NCBI GenBank assembly: GCA_964574985.1 | Contig: CAZNPH010000007.1 | Coordinates: 1-64,000, forward strand | Direction: 5' to 3' | DNA: 64,000 nt | DNA from: CAZNPH01 sp964574985 | GTDB taxonomy: Bacteria > Bacteroidota > Bacteroidia > Bacteroidales > SM23-62 | In this document: positions 46,751-56,600 of the stretch, one piece after another | How positions within the stretch are numbered: the first letter of the stretch is position 1 | How the letters are laid out: every line of letters begins with the position of its first letter | Notes under the pieces: model-generated | Seen by the model: the letters and a program-made list of their open reading frames with translations, nothing else | Told to the model about the DNA's origin: nothing | Databases searched by the model: none | Program-made: the position numbers and the translations under genes

Positions 46751-47410
46751 ATGCTGACCAATACAGATCGATATCCGGGGAACAGGCTGGTCATTTTCGT
46801 TTTGGGGATACTTTTGCAGGCGGGCGGTCCGGTAAGTGGACAGACGGGGATAAACGGACTTGAAGAATGGGATGAGGGCACGCTGAACAGTGCAGCCACC
46901 GCGAAGAAAACACACTACCTGAACCGGGAGGAAAAAGAGGTCTATTTTCTGACCAATCTGGCCCGGGCAAACGGTAAATTGTTCTTTGAAACCATTCTCA
47001 AGAAGTATGTGGAAGAAAAAGAAATAAAAACCAACCGGTACCTCCGGTCGCTTTATACCGACCTTGCCAACGTTTCCCGTCTGCCTATGCTTGAGCCAGC
47101 AAGGGACCTGTTCGAGACCGCCAAGGAACATGCTATAAAATCGGGACACACAGGTCACGTGGGACACAAGGGGTTCAGCAAGCGAACCAGGGGGCTTCTG
47201 GGAAAATACCTGGCCATCGGGGAGAATTGTGATTACGGGAACCGGAATGCCCTGGACATCGTCATGAGTCTGCTTATCGACGACGGTATCCCCGATATGG
47301 GGCATCGCGACAACATGCTCAACAAGGAATTCAATACAATGGGTGTCGCCATCCGGCCCCACAAGACATACCGTTACAATTGTGTAATGAACTTCGGAAA
47401 AATGCATTAA
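46751..47410 (+). CDS. Secreted CAP/SCP-domain protein
   Basis: A 219-residue exported protein with an N-terminal signal (about 1-32). The mature part is a CAP (cysteine-rich secretory/SCP) domain: helices with LNREEKEVYFLTNLARANG, a histidine-bearing stretch GHTGHVGHKGFSKR, the GENCDYG segment, and the closing MGHRDNMLNKEFNTMGVAI with its conserved histidine. Bacterial CAP proteins bind calcium or lipids; their roles are mostly unknown. It lies between a GNAT gene (9 bp) and pyruvate kinase (7 bp), probably in one transcript. Confidence 0.9.
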   Translation: MLTNTDRYPGNRLVIFVLGILLQAGGPVSGQTGINGLEEWDEGTLNSAATAKKTHYLNREEKEVYFLTNLARANGKLFFETILKKYVEEKEIKTNRYLRSLYTDLANVSRLPMLEPARDLFETAKEHAIKSGHTGHVGHKGFSKRTRGLLGKYLAIGENCDYGNRNALDIVMSLLIDDGIPDMGHRDNMLNKEFNTMGVAIRPHKTYRYNCVMNFGKMH

Positions 47411-47417
47411 TCCGCCT

Positions 47418-48842
47418 ATGAGACACGACCGGTCACAAACGAAAATCATCGCCACCCTGGGCCCGGCTACTTCGGACATCTGCGTCCTCCGCCAGATGTT
47501 CATGGAGGGGATCGATGTATGCAGACTCAATTTTTCCCATGGAACCCACGCGGATCATAAAAAATCCATCGACAACATTGTCCGCCTTAACCGGGAAATG
47601 AATGCCAATGTGGCCATCCTGGCGGATCTGCAGGGCCCAAAGCTCAGGATCGGAAATATGGAAAACGGGGGTGCGGAAATCAGGGACGGGCAGATACTTA
47701 CCATTACCACGGATGAATGTCCGGGAACGGCTGAAAAAGTCTATATGAGCTACCGGGAATTCCCTGCAGATGTTTCTTCCGGAGACACCATCCTGATCGA
47801 TGACGGAAATATCCAGTTGGAAGTCACCGGGTCCAACGCAAAAGACACTGTCAAAGCCAGGGTCATCCACGGAGGCTTTCTTGGCTCCCACAAGGGAGTC
47901 AACCTCCCCGACACCCGGATATCCCTGCCCAGCGTCACGGAAAAGGACAAGGATGATGCATATTTTGCATTGGATCATCAGGTTGACTGGATCGCATTGT
48001 CCTTTGTCCGGGCAGTCACAGACATCATCGAACTGAAACAACTGATCAAGAAAAAGAAAAAAACCGCCCGGGTCATTGCCAAGATCGAAAAACCGGAAGC
48101 ACTCAGGGAAATCGACCAGATCATTGATGTGTCCGACGGGATCATGGTTGCCAGGGGAGATCTTGGGGTCGAGATCTCTTTCGATCAAGTCCCGCTTATC
48201 CAGAAAGAGATCGTAAAAAAATCCATCCGTATGTCCAAACCGGTGATCATTGCCACACAAATGATGGAAAGCATGATCACCAATTTCAGGCCTACACGCG
48301 CAGAAGCCAACGATGTCGCCAATGCCGTGCTGGACGGGGCCGATGCACTTATGCTCAGCGGTGAAACCTCCATAGGAAAGTATCCCGTGGAAGTGATCAG
48401 GAATATGCAAAAGATCATTGACTGCACGGAACAGGAAACACCCGTCCATCTGGATCATCCCCCCATGGAATTTTCCAGGACCTTTCTGCCCGACTCGATC
48501 TGTTACAATGCTTACAAGCTGGCAAAACAATCCAATGCAAAAGCCATCATCACTTTTACCCATTCGGGCTATACAGCATTCAAGATATCCAGCCACCGGC
48601 CCCGTGCCGACATTTTTGCATTCACCAACAACCGGGATATCCTGAGAAAATTGTCCCTGGTATGGGGTGTCCGGGCATTCTATGCAGAGACCTACAGCAA
48701 CATCGATGATTACATTGAACATTCACTGAAAAGGCTGGAAGAACCGGGACACATCAAACAGGATGACATTGTCATACATGTGGGAAGCACACCCATACTG
48801 GCCAGGGGAAAAACCAACCTGATCAAGATCGGCATTGTATAA
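47418..48842 (+). CDS. pyk: Pyruvate kinase
   Basis: Glycolytic enzyme transferring phosphate from phosphoenolpyruvate to ADP. It is 474 residues, usual length. It opens TKIIATLGPATSD, carries the ADP-binding CRLNFSHGTHADHKKSI, the active-site lysine and acidic residues in VIAKIEKPEALREIDQII and GIMVARGDLGVEI, and the IATQMMESMI block. The C-terminal domain, with FTHSGYTAFKISSHRP, is complete. Last gene of the nfeD-type/GNAT/CAP run; it ends 3 bp before the convergent exonuclease gene, with no room for a separate terminator between them. Confidence 0.98.
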   Translation: MRHDRSQTKIIATLGPATSDICVLRQMFMEGIDVCRLNFSHGTHADHKKSIDNIVRLNREMNANVAILADLQGPKLRIGNMENGGAEIRDGQILTITTDECPGTAEKVYMSYREFPADVSSGDTILIDDGNIQLEVTGSNAKDTVKARVIHGGFLGSHKGVNLPDTRISLPSVTEKDKDDAYFALDHQVDWIALSFVRAVTDIIELKQLIKKKKKTARVIAKIEKPEALREIDQIIDVSDGIMVARGDLGVEISFDQVPLIQKEIVKKSIRMSKPVIIATQMMESMITNFRPTRAEANDVANAVLDGADALMLSGETSIGKYPVEVIRNMQKIIDCTEQETPVHLDHPPMEFSRTFLPDSICYNAYKLAKQSNAKAIITFTHSGYTAFKISSHRPRADIFAFTNNRDILRKLSLVWGVRAFYAETYSNIDDYIEHSLKRLEEPGHIKQDDIVIHVGSTPILARGKTNLIKIGIV

Positions 48843-48845
48843 CAT

Positions 48846-49613
48846 TCACTTTCCGAAAGATCTCAGCTTGATGGCCGTCAATACATTTTTGGTATACAGG
48901 GGGAAGTCGCTGTTCATGATCCAGCCGTAGTATCCCGTATCACGGGTAAGTACTTCCTCAACGGACTGCCCTTTGTATTTGCCGAAATTAAAAACCTCAA
49001 CGCCCGAATCATCATATACGATCCGGCCTGCAAAATCAACATTGTCCTTGTGTGCCGAAAAATCAGACAGAAAATCCACCGAATTTTCAAGCTCTTTATA
49101 CCGGTCAAGCTGTGCCTTCAGTATCTCAAAAGTGGCCCTTGTGTCGGCTTCCGCACTATGGGCCTCTTTTAATTTTTTGTTGCAGTAAAACCGGTATGCG
49201 GCACCCAGGGTTCGTTGCTCTTTCTTGTGGAAAATCACCTGCACATCGATGTGTCTGCTCTTTTTGAGGTCAAAATCAATACCGCTTCGCAAAAATTCTT
49301 CGGCCAGAAGCGGGATATCGAACTTGTTGGAATTATATCCGGCAATATCACAACCCTCGAAATCTCCGGCAATGCTTCCGGCCACGTCGGCAAATGCCGG
49401 TGCGTCTTTTACATCTTCATCGGTTATTCCATGAATGGCCGTTGCTTCGGAGGGTATGGGCATGCCGGGATTGATCATCATGGTTCTTGCCATTTCCATG
49501 GCGCCGGGTTCTATCCTCAGGGTCGAGATCTCCACGATCCGGTCTTTTACGATGTCCATGCCCGTTGTTTCAAGATCAAAAAAAATCAGGGGCCTTTTCA
49601 GGTTCAGTTCCAT
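48846..49613 (-). CDS. DnaQ-like 3'-5' exonuclease
   Basis: DEDDh-type exonuclease of 255 residues. Exo I is FFDLETTGMDIVKDRIVEI (acidic pair), Exo II is IAGYNSNKFDIPLLAEEF, and Exo III has the histidine and aspartate in AHSAEADTRATFEIL, so the catalytic set is complete. A small C-terminal module follows with FNFGKYKGQSVEEVL, which resembles DUF3820 and is often attached to such nucleases. It may serve as polymerase proofreading subunit or in repair; it lies 57 bp downstream of dnaN, which fits a replication role. Confidence 0.93.
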   Translation of the reverse strand: MELNLKRPLIFFDLETTGMDIVKDRIVEISTLRIEPGAMEMARTMMINPGMPIPSEATAIHGITDEDVKDAPAFADVAGSIAGDFEGCDIAGYNSNKFDIPLLAEEFLRSGIDFDLKKSRHIDVQVIFHKKEQRTLGAAYRFYCNKKLKEAHSAEADTRATFEILKAQLDRYKELENSVDFLSDFSAHKDNVDFAGRIVYDDSGVEVFNFGKYKGQSVEEVLTRDTGYYGWIMNSDFPLYTKNVLTAIKLRSFGK

Positions 49614-49670
49614 TGTTGAAAATCATTGGTTCAGGGTACGTTGCGCCTGATATGAAGAATTCGGGGGATT

Positions 49671-50801
49671 TCATGCATTGATCATCATGGGCATGAGGAG
49701 CATGAGCATGTCCTCGGACTCGTCTTCGCTTTGGGCCGGGAGAATGATCCCTGCCCGGGTCGGATCCGAAAGTTCCAGAACGATCTCCTGCGCATCGATG
49801 TTGGACAGTATTTCTATCAGAAAGGTAGATTTGAATCCGATTTCAAGATCATCTCCTTCATACTGGCAATTAAGCCGTTCATAGGCTGAAATGGAAAAAT
49901 CAATATCCTGGGCCGAGACCGTCAGTTGGTTCCCGGTCAATTGCAGTTTGACAAGATTGCTTGCCTGGTTCGAGAAAACCGAAACCCGCCGGAGCGAATT
50001 CAGAAGTTCGGTCCGGTCAATGGTCATTTTGTTGGGATTTTCCGTGGGTATCACGGAATTATAATTGGGATAATTCCCTTCCACCAGTCTGCATACCAGA
50101 TGATAGCCGGGCAGTTCAAAAAATGCATTTTTGTCATCGAACGCTATCCTGACCGGAACATTTTCTTTGGTCAGAATATTCCGGAGAAGAGAGGCCGGCT
50201 TCTTGGGTAAAATGAATGAATTGTTCTGATCAGCATGTGTATCCGTCCTTTTGTAACGGACCAGTTTGTGTGCATCCGATGCCACGAATGTCAGATCATT
50301 CTCCCCGAGCTCAAGGAATATTCCGTTCATCACCGGCCGCAGCTCATCATCGGCAGTGGCAAACAGGGTTCTGTTGATGCCCTTGTGCAGGAACGCGCTG
50401 TCCATTTCAATCTCGGATTTTTTGTCTGCCTTGATCACAGGCATTTGGGGAAATTCCTCCGCATTTTGCCCCATGATGGTGAACTTCCCGTTCCCGGAAA
50501 TGATCACCGCGGACAATGACTTGAGATCGATCTCGAAAGTCAGGGGCTGTTCAGGAAATTCTTTCAGCGTATCACTGAGCAGCCGGGCGGGAATGGCCAC
50601 GCTTCCTTCATCGGTCGCATTTTCCAGCATCAGGTGTGTAACCAGTGTGGATTCCAGGTCGGAAGCGGTGATCTCCAACTCATTCCCTTCCAGTTTGAAC
50701 AAAAAATTATCCAGGATGGGAAGGGTGTTTTTTGTACTGATAACGCGGCTGACCGTTTGCAGATGATGAAGCAGATCAGTACTTGAAACGACAAATTTCA
50801 T
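49671..50801 (-). CDS. dnaN: DNA polymerase III beta subunit (sliding clamp)
   Basis: Ring-forming processivity clamp of 376 residues. It opens MKFVVSSTDLLHHLQTVSRV, and three repeated domains follow with FSTTMG-like blocks (FATADDELRPVMNGIFLEL) and the C-terminal hydrophobic pocket region ending LMLLMPMMI. Complete. There is no dnaA, recF or gyrB beside it, and I see no DnaA-box cluster, so this is not an origin region; in Bacteroidota dnaN is often away from dnaA. Followed by a DnaQ-like exonuclease gene. Confidence 0.97.
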   Translation of the reverse strand: MKFVVSSTDLLHHLQTVSRVISTKNTLPILDNFLFKLEGNELEITASDLESTLVTHLMLENATDEGSVAIPARLLSDTLKEFPEQPLTFEIDLKSLSAVIISGNGKFTIMGQNAEEFPQMPVIKADKKSEIEMDSAFLHKGINRTLFATADDELRPVMNGIFLELGENDLTFVASDAHKLVRYKRTDTHADQNNSFILPKKPASLLRNILTKENVPVRIAFDDKNAFFELPGYHLVCRLVEGNYPNYNSVIPTENPNKMTIDRTELLNSLRRVSVFSNQASNLVKLQLTGNQLTVSAQDIDFSISAYERLNCQYEGDDLEIGFKSTFLIEILSNIDAQEIVLELSDPTRAGIILPAQSEDESEDMLMLLMPMMINA

Positions 50802-50888
50802 ATAAAAAAGCTTTAGAAAATGCCATGAACGAACCGGAACTCAATAATACAAAAAAAAATCGTACGGTACATTCCCCTTCGTCATTTT

Positions 50889-51875
50889 TTAACGGACAAG
50901 AAAATAGCCGATATCCCTGGTTACGGCATCCCACTTGAAGTAACTCAGCAATAATATTTCATTGGTCCCCGGGATTTTTCCGTACATCAGGTTGTAATCC
51001 GGTTCACCGGTGGATGGAAAATATTTTCTGTATGTTTCCACGAATTTGCTCCGGCCGTTTTTCAGTTCAAGACGGACTCTGTGCATGGGCACAGATGCCA
51101 GGATGGAATCTTTTTCACGGGAGGAAAGATCCGTAACCGTGCTTTCGAAGGGGACCGAACGAAAGTAGGTCAGGTAAGCAGTAAGGTTTTGCAGATTCAC
51201 GGAATCCACAGAAACCCGGTTCCCGGGAGATTTCAGTGTATATTTACCGTTTTCCGGCACCGAAATGACAAAGGATCTTTCGGGTTCTCCGGGATAATGG
51301 ACAGAGACCTCCAGAATATCGAAGGGGCTGGCAGAAAAAACGTTGTGATCACGCCAATAACCGGGATCCGTGCGGAAAAAAACCGTCAGGTCCCTTCCGG
51401 AATACCCGTGAATTTTTGCACGGAAAGGCCTTTCGCTGTTTTCCCTCAGTATATAGGTGGTGCCGGTATGCACCGAATCATAGTATACGTAAAACAGTCG
51501 CTGTCTTCTTCCGTAGCCGATCCGTACCCGTCTGCCTTCCTTTCTGATCACAGGAAGCAACTTTTCCCGGATGCTGCGGGATGCAGGTGCCGGGATATCC
51601 AGTCTTTTCATAACGGTCAACAGGGCCCTGACCATGCGGATATCGGCAGGATATTTCCGGTCAACCGTCCAGCTGCCGGATTCACGGCTAAGTACCGTGC
51701 TTCCTCCGGCCGTACTGATCTCAATACGGCGAACAGATGCAGTATCCCGGATGGCAAAACTTCTTTCCCCGGTGGACAACGTGCCCGGTCCTCCGGTCAG
51801 GTGGAGGTACAGGGCCACTGCTCCCAGCATGAGCATGGCGGCGAACAAAAAATTGATGTTTCTTCTTTTGGCCAT
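50889..51875 (-). CDS. DUF4340-like membrane-anchored protein, partner of GldFG
   Basis: A 328-residue protein with one N-terminal membrane helix (about residues 8-27) and a beta-rich exported part. Repeated-looking segments include SVRRIEISTAGGSTVLSRES, WTVDRKYPADIRMVRALLTV and SVHYPGEPERSFVISVPENG, the pattern of DUF4340 domains that accompany GldG-type ABC genes. It begins 2 bp after the gldFG stop and is surely co-expressed. Its function is unknown; it could bind a periplasmic ligand or act as scaffold for the transporter. Confidence 0.85.
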   Translation of the reverse strand: MAKRRNINFLFAAMLMLGAVALYLHLTGGPGTLSTGERSFAIRDTASVRRIEISTAGGSTVLSRESGSWTVDRKYPADIRMVRALLTVMKRLDIPAPASRSIREKLLPVIRKEGRRVRIGYGRRQRLFYVYYDSVHTGTTYILRENSERPFRAKIHGYSGRDLTVFFRTDPGYWRDHNVFSASPFDILEVSVHYPGEPERSFVISVPENGKYTLKSPGNRVSVDSVNLQNLTAYLTYFRSVPFESTVTDLSSREKDSILASVPMHRVRLELKNGRSKFVETYRKYFPSTGEPDYNLMYGKIPGTNEILLLSYFKWDAVTRDIGYFLVR

Positions 51876-51877
51876 GA

Positions 51878-54304
51878 TCAGTTTTTTAATCCGTACAACC
51901 GTTTACGGACCATCAGTACCACGAATCCGGCCACCAGCACCATCAGAACCGGAACGGCGGCATTCACGATCTCCCACAGGGTTTCCTCCTCCATGATCCT
52001 TTTCCGGTCCAGCAACCGCATTTTGAATTCGCGTGAGCGAAGGCTCATCAGTCCGGTATGATCGGTAAGATAATTCACTGCATTCATAATAAAGTCCTTG
52101 TTGCCGAAAACCTGGGAAGTATATTTATCAAATCCCAGTTCGGCAACCGCGGGACCGTTCCGGGTCATGATCCGCTCGTTCCTGATCATATCGCCGTCGG
52201 ATATGACGATCATTCTGGTGGGAACACTGGTTTCCAGGAAATCCGGAGGTCTCTGGCCGAACTCCCCGGGAATGGAACGGTTCCTGAAAACCGAAGAAAA
52301 ACGGCCTTCCAGCAAAACGGCCACCGGCAGATGCGCTTCACTGAATTCCATTTGTCCGGGATGAAGGGAGGATTCCTTCAAAGAGATCCTGGCCGGAGTT
52401 TCCACCAGGCGGGAATGCGGTGATGTGGCCAGGAGCACTGTTTTATCCACCCGGGGATCATTTCCCACGGTATCGATCTTCCCGGCATATCTCGCCAGGA
52501 CCATGTTCAGGCCGCTGGTCACCGGATGACTGCCCCTGGGTGACAACAGGGGATAATAGTACCACGGAGCCAGTTCCCACTGCTGGTTGCCACCGGGCAA
52601 ACCCTTGCCGACAGGCAGTACATGGCACTGGATGTCCTGCACAAGCTTGTAATCGATCCGGGCGCCATACCGGAACAACTGATCCATCAGATTCAGGTCC
52701 CTGGGCAAAGCGATGGTGGCTCCGGTAAACAGACTGTCGGTGTTGATCTTTACCGGATCGAGCAGCCAGAGAACCGTCCCCCCCTTCATGATATACTGAT
52801 CAATGGCATATTTATCGGCTTTTTCGAAGGGTTTTTGAGGACGTGCAATGATGATTGCCTCATAGGGATCCAGAGATCCTGCTTTTCCATTGATCCTGCC
52901 ACGGTCAACCTGATAAAAATTGGCCAGTTCCCGTGTGATGTCCGCCACCTGCATCTGATCCAGTTCCCCGTGACCTTCGATAAAAGCCACCTTCTGTATG
53001 GTATCCGTGGTTACATTCCTGATCATGCTGATGAATGCATATTCGAGGGATTGTGTTGAATTGAGCAGGTTCATTTCACCGGACAGACCCGGATTGTTTT
53101 TGAGCAGGTTCAAAGGCACCTCTACCCCCCGGTGGTGAACCATTGCCCCCGGGAAAAGAATCTTTTGTGAAGTTCCTCCCCGGCGTTCACGGACTTTCAC
53201 ATTGGTTGGCTGCAACCCTTTTCCGTACAATTCCCGGATGATCTCATTCCGCAGGTCGGGTCCGGCATTTTCGACGGGATTCACAAATTCATATTCCAGT
53301 TCATCTCCTGCCCATGCCCGGAAATTATCCAGAAGTTCGGAAATGGATCTTTTCATCCTGACAAACCCCGGGGGCAGTTCACCATCCAGGTATACCCGGA
53401 TAAAGACCGTTTCATCAAGACCTTTCAGTATCTTTCTCGAGGTGGCTGAAATAGTATGCCTTTTTTCTGAGGTCAGGTCTATCCTCCGGAAAAGGTGAGA
53501 AGAAATATAGTTGACCAGGAACAGGATGATCAGCCAGCTCGCCAGGGTGGTCAATTGTCGTTTGCGCAGACTCTTTTTCTTCCTGCTTTGCAGAACCATC
53601 CTGGTCAGAAAGACAAAAAAGGCCGCCACGGTGACAAAATAGACCAGGTCCCGGGTATCGATCACCCCCCGGCGCATGGACCTGTAATGCTCATTAATCC
53701 CCAGCCGGACAATGAAATACTCAATTCCGCTGAATACATCCAGGGAAGCCATCAGATCGAATCCAAGAAACATAAAAAAGCAAAACAATACCGATACGAC
53801 AAAGGAGATGATCTGATTGTCGGTCCATGAGGAAACGAATATGCCGGCAGAGCCGTAAATGGATGCGAGAAAGAACAATCCGATATAGGATCCCCATACA
53901 CCTCCGGAATCGATATTGCCCGGGGGGCTGCCCAACCGGTAAACCGACCAGAAATAAACCAGGGTGGGAACAAGGGCGGACAGGACCAGGGTAAGGGCGG
54001 CCAGGTATTTGGCCATGATGATTTGCAGATCGGTCAACGGCCTGGTCAGCAAAAGTTCGAGTGTGCCTGTTCTTTTTTCTTCTGCGAAAAGGCGCATGGT
54101 AACTGCCGGAACCAGGAAAAGAAATATCCATGGGGCCAGCATGAATAAAGGATCAAGATTTGCATATCCGGCTTCCGGTATATTGTAGTTGCCCTCAAAT
54201 ACCCATATGAACAAACTGTTTACCAGCAGGAAAACAACAATGATCACATAGCCGGCGAAATTGCTGTAAAAAGACGATATTTCTTTCCTGTATAAATTCA
54301 ACAT
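51878..54304 (-). CDS. Fused GldF-GldG ABC-2 permease and periplasmic domain
   Basis: A single protein of about 808 residues in place of separate GldF and GldG. The start gives MLNLYRKEISSFYSNFAGYVI, aligned with usual GldF starts; a GTG three codons earlier (54313) overlaps the spoIID-like stop. Residues about 1-235 are the six-helix ABC-2 permease (LFAEEKRTGTLELLLTRPLT is the coupling segment). From about 245 the GldG part begins with a membrane helix and RIDLTSEKRHTISATSRKIL, a long exported domain (KVAFIEGHGELDQMQVADI), and a final helix. In Flavobacterium, GldA, GldF and GldG are needed for gliding; the ATPase gene gldA is not in this window, so the ATPase must be elsewhere. Confidence 0.9.
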   Translation of the reverse strand: MLNLYRKEISSFYSNFAGYVIIVVFLLVNSLFIWVFEGNYNIPEAGYANLDPLFMLAPWIFLFLVPAVTMRLFAEEKRTGTLELLLTRPLTDLQIIMAKYLAALTLVLSALVPTLVYFWSVYRLGSPPGNIDSGGVWGSYIGLFFLASIYGSAGIFVSSWTDNQIISFVVSVLFCFFMFLGFDLMASLDVFSGIEYFIVRLGINEHYRSMRRGVIDTRDLVYFVTVAAFFVFLTRMVLQSRKKKSLRKRQLTTLASWLIILFLVNYISSHLFRRIDLTSEKRHTISATSRKILKGLDETVFIRVYLDGELPPGFVRMKRSISELLDNFRAWAGDELEYEFVNPVENAGPDLRNEIIRELYGKGLQPTNVKVRERRGGTSQKILFPGAMVHHRGVEVPLNLLKNNPGLSGEMNLLNSTQSLEYAFISMIRNVTTDTIQKVAFIEGHGELDQMQVADITRELANFYQVDRGRINGKAGSLDPYEAIIIARPQKPFEKADKYAIDQYIMKGGTVLWLLDPVKINTDSLFTGATIALPRDLNLMDQLFRYGARIDYKLVQDIQCHVLPVGKGLPGGNQQWELAPWYYYPLLSPRGSHPVTSGLNMVLARYAGKIDTVGNDPRVDKTVLLATSPHSRLVETPARISLKESSLHPGQMEFSEAHLPVAVLLEGRFSSVFRNRSIPGEFGQRPPDFLETSVPTRMIVISDGDMIRNERIMTRNGPAVAELGFDKYTSQVFGNKDFIMNAVNYLTDHTGLMSLRSREFKMRLLDRKRIMEEETLWEIVNAAVPVLMVLVAGFVVLMVRKRLYGLKN

Positions 54305-54309
54305 GGTGA

Positions 54310-55458
54310 TCACTCCGGTTGAACATCAACGATCACGGCCCCCCGGTAATAAAAACCGAGGATCTCCCTGAATGAATAACCTTCCCTGGCCATTTGCATG
54401 GCACCTTCCTGACTGAGGCCCACTCCGTGGCCGTATCCTTTCCCTTTAAACAAAAGAAGGCTGTCATTATTGCATATGGAAAAAAAAGCGGACCTCAGAT
54501 CCCAGTCCGTTCGCAACGTACTGTAAGCAATCGAATCATCTCCCAGGACATAATATTTTTTCCTGTTGGCGGCCTCCCGGCAAAAATAACCGGGGCCGGC
54601 ATCCGGGGGTACCCTGAATCCGTTATCCTGCAGATATTGTTTCCACAGTTCCGGCCAAATCTTCCGTTCCCACTCTGCCCGCTGCCCTGCCTCGCTGAAT
54701 GGATCCCAAACCGCGATCAGATAATCGAGTGACTTCAGCCAGGCCATTTCCGAAGAAGCGGTTTCCCCTCCGCTGTTCGAATGATATGCTGCTGTAATCA
54801 GATCCGAATGCCTGTCCACGAGGACCGATCCCTCCGTTATGGCGGTCAATGAATCGATCCGTTTATCATGATGGTTTATGCCTTTGTAGGCCTGGCAATG
54901 AACGTTGTCGCACAGATTAAATCCCTCAGGCAAATGCTTCTCCCGGTTCTTCAGGGCAAAGGTCCTGCAGATAACCGCCTGTGCCTTATAATATTCTTCC
55001 GGAGCACCCGGTCCAGCCTCGGTCGCCACCACCCCGCACAAATAATCTTCCAGATCAAGCCGGTTGACCAGTGCAAGGTACTTTCCGGAAACATATACCT
55101 TAATGCTCCCGTTGTATTCCCGTGGTTTAAGGGCAGGTGATACCGGTTTCAGGGAAAAAGAATGCGGTTTTCTGCCGGCAGGGGTCAAAGACATCTGTCT
55201 GAAAACACCGCGCAAGCTTCCTGCTTCCCAAACCATCAGGGAACCTTCCCGGGAAGTTATATAGATGGCATCGTTACTTCCAAGCCTCCACCGCAATGAA
55301 TCCCCGGCAAATACATTAAACTCCCCTTCCACACAGCTGATCACCAGGGCTTCCAGAGAATACCGGGTAAAAAGCCCGATTTCTATATCCTTTCCCCGGA
55401 CCCGTAGGCACACACCGGCAAAAATAAAGAACCATATGAAAGCCAACCGGTATATCAT
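54310..55458 (-). CDS. SpoIID/LytB-domain protein
   Basis: Exported protein of 382 residues with signal peptide (about 1-21). The SpoIID domain is clear: YLCGVVATEAGPGAPEEYYKAQAVICRTFAL and AAYHSNSGGETASSEMAWL, ending with KGYGHGVGLSQEGAMQMARE. In Bacillus, SpoIID is a lytic transglycosylase acting on stripped glycan strands; in Bacteroidota such proteins are common and are thought to act on peptidoglycan, without sporulation. The start overlaps the lpxB stop by four bases and the end abuts the gldFG start. Confidence 0.93.
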   Translation of the reverse strand: MIYRLAFIWFFIFAGVCLRVRGKDIEIGLFTRYSLEALVISCVEGEFNVFAGDSLRWRLGSNDAIYITSREGSLMVWEAGSLRGVFRQMSLTPAGRKPHSFSLKPVSPALKPREYNGSIKVYVSGKYLALVNRLDLEDYLCGVVATEAGPGAPEEYYKAQAVICRTFALKNREKHLPEGFNLCDNVHCQAYKGINHHDKRIDSLTAITEGSVLVDRHSDLITAAYHSNSGGETASSEMAWLKSLDYLIAVWDPFSEAGQRAEWERKIWPELWKQYLQDNGFRVPPDAGPGYFCREAANRKKYYVLGDDSIAYSTLRTDWDLRSAFFSICNNDSLLLFKGKGYGHGVGLSQEGAMQMAREGYSFREILGFYYRGAVIVDVQPE

Positions 55459-56573
55459 GATGTCAGCTCCTTGTATATACGGCCGGCTACCCTGGCCGAA
55501 ACTCCGCTTTCCCCCAGAGTTTTTCTTAAAATCCTGTATTGTTCCAGCATCCTGGATCTGTATCCTTCATCAAACAGGATCCGGTCCAGTTCCGGTTCCA
55601 TCCTACGGCTAAGATTGAACTGGAGAAATTCCTTCACCACTTCCTTGTCGGCGATCAGGTTTACCAGGGAAAAGAACCGGATATGGACAAAAGGGCGGAA
55701 AAGAAAATAGGATAAGCTGCCCGGCTTGTAACAAACCACCTGGGGCACATTCAGCAAAGCAGTTTCCAGGGTGGCGGTCCCGGAGGTAACTGCAGCCGCC
55801 CGGGAATGCCTCAGTAATTCATAGGTCTTGCCGAATAGCACGGGGATCTTCTTACCACGCATGTAACGGTGGTAAAATCCGGAAGGAACGGATGAAGTCC
55901 CGGCCACCACCAACTGATGGTCTTTGAACCGTTCCGTGGCAGCGATCATTTCCGGAAGGCATCTTTTAATTTCCTGAAAACGGCTTCCAGGCAACAGGGC
56001 AATGACCGGCTTTCCCGGCAAACCGTGGATCCGGGTAAATTCCCCGAAGTCCTGATACCTGATCTTATGACCTGTTACAGCATCCAAAACCGGATTGCCT
56101 GCATATTCCACTTCAATCCCGTGATCCCGGTAAAAATCCACTTCAAAGGGCAGGATCACGAACATTTTGTCCACCAGGGCCCTGACTTTTTCAATCCTTT
56201 TTTTGTTCCATGCCCACACCTTGGGTGAAATATAATAAAACACCCTCAGGCCGATGGCCCTGGCATATTTTGCAATCCGGAAATTAAAACCCGCATAGTC
56301 TATCAGGATCACCACATCAGGCATAAAGTTCCGCAGGTCCCTGCGGCAGCGCGCAAGGTTCTTTCTGATGGTCCCCATATGGAACAAAACATCAAAGAAA
56401 CCCATATAAGCCATTTCACCATAGTGCTTCACCAGTTCGCCCCCTTCTTCTTTCATGCGGTCGCCGCCCCATACCCTGAAAACCGCTTCCCGGTCAAGTT
56501 TTCTGAGCTCCCGTATGAGTCCGGCCCCATGCAAATCTCCGGATGCCTCCCCGGCAACGATGTAGTATTTCAT
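55455..56573 (-). CDS. lpxB: Lipid-A-disaccharide synthase
   Basis: Membrane-associated GT19 glycosyltransferase that joins UDP-2,3-diacylglucosamine and lipid X to form the lipid A disaccharide. It is 372 residues. It opens KYYIVAGEASGDLHGAGLIR, the diagnostic start; PDVVILIDYAGFNFRIAKYA, FYYISPKVWAWNKKR, ALLPGSRFQEIKRCLPEM and AAVTSGTATLETALLNVPQV are all classic. Proof of a Gram-negative outer membrane with LPS or lipo-oligosaccharide. It lies in the surE/lpxB/spoIID-like/gldFG run. Confidence 0.97.
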   Translation of the reverse strand: MKYYIVAGEASGDLHGAGLIRELRKLDREAVFRVWGGDRMKEEGGELVKHYGEMAYMGFFDVLFHMGTIRKNLARCRRDLRNFMPDVVILIDYAGFNFRIAKYARAIGLRVFYYISPKVWAWNKKRIEKVRALVDKMFVILPFEVDFYRDHGIEVEYAGNPVLDAVTGHKIRYQDFGEFTRIHGLPGKPVIALLPGSRFQEIKRCLPEMIAATERFKDHQLVVAGTSSVPSGFYHRYMRGKKIPVLFGKTYELLRHSRAAAVTSGTATLETALLNVPQVVCYKPGSLSYFLFRPFVHIRFFSLVNLIADKEVVKEFLQFNLSRRMEPELDRILFDEGYRSRMLEQYRILRKTLGESGVSARVAGRIYKELTS

Positions 56574-56600
56574 TTTACATGATTTGATGCCCTCAACGCA

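Noticed and set aside
46262..48722. Two antisense frames of over 420 codons each (46262-47530 and 47433-48722, minus strand)
   Set aside because: They lie opposite the GNAT, CAP-domain and pyruvate kinase genes, whose sense products have clear family motifs; the antisense products look like low-complexity mirror translations without recognisable domains.
49671..50801. A replication origin near dnaN
   Set aside because: No dnaA, recF or gyrB neighbours and no cluster of DnaA boxes seen; the strand layout shows no origin-like switch.
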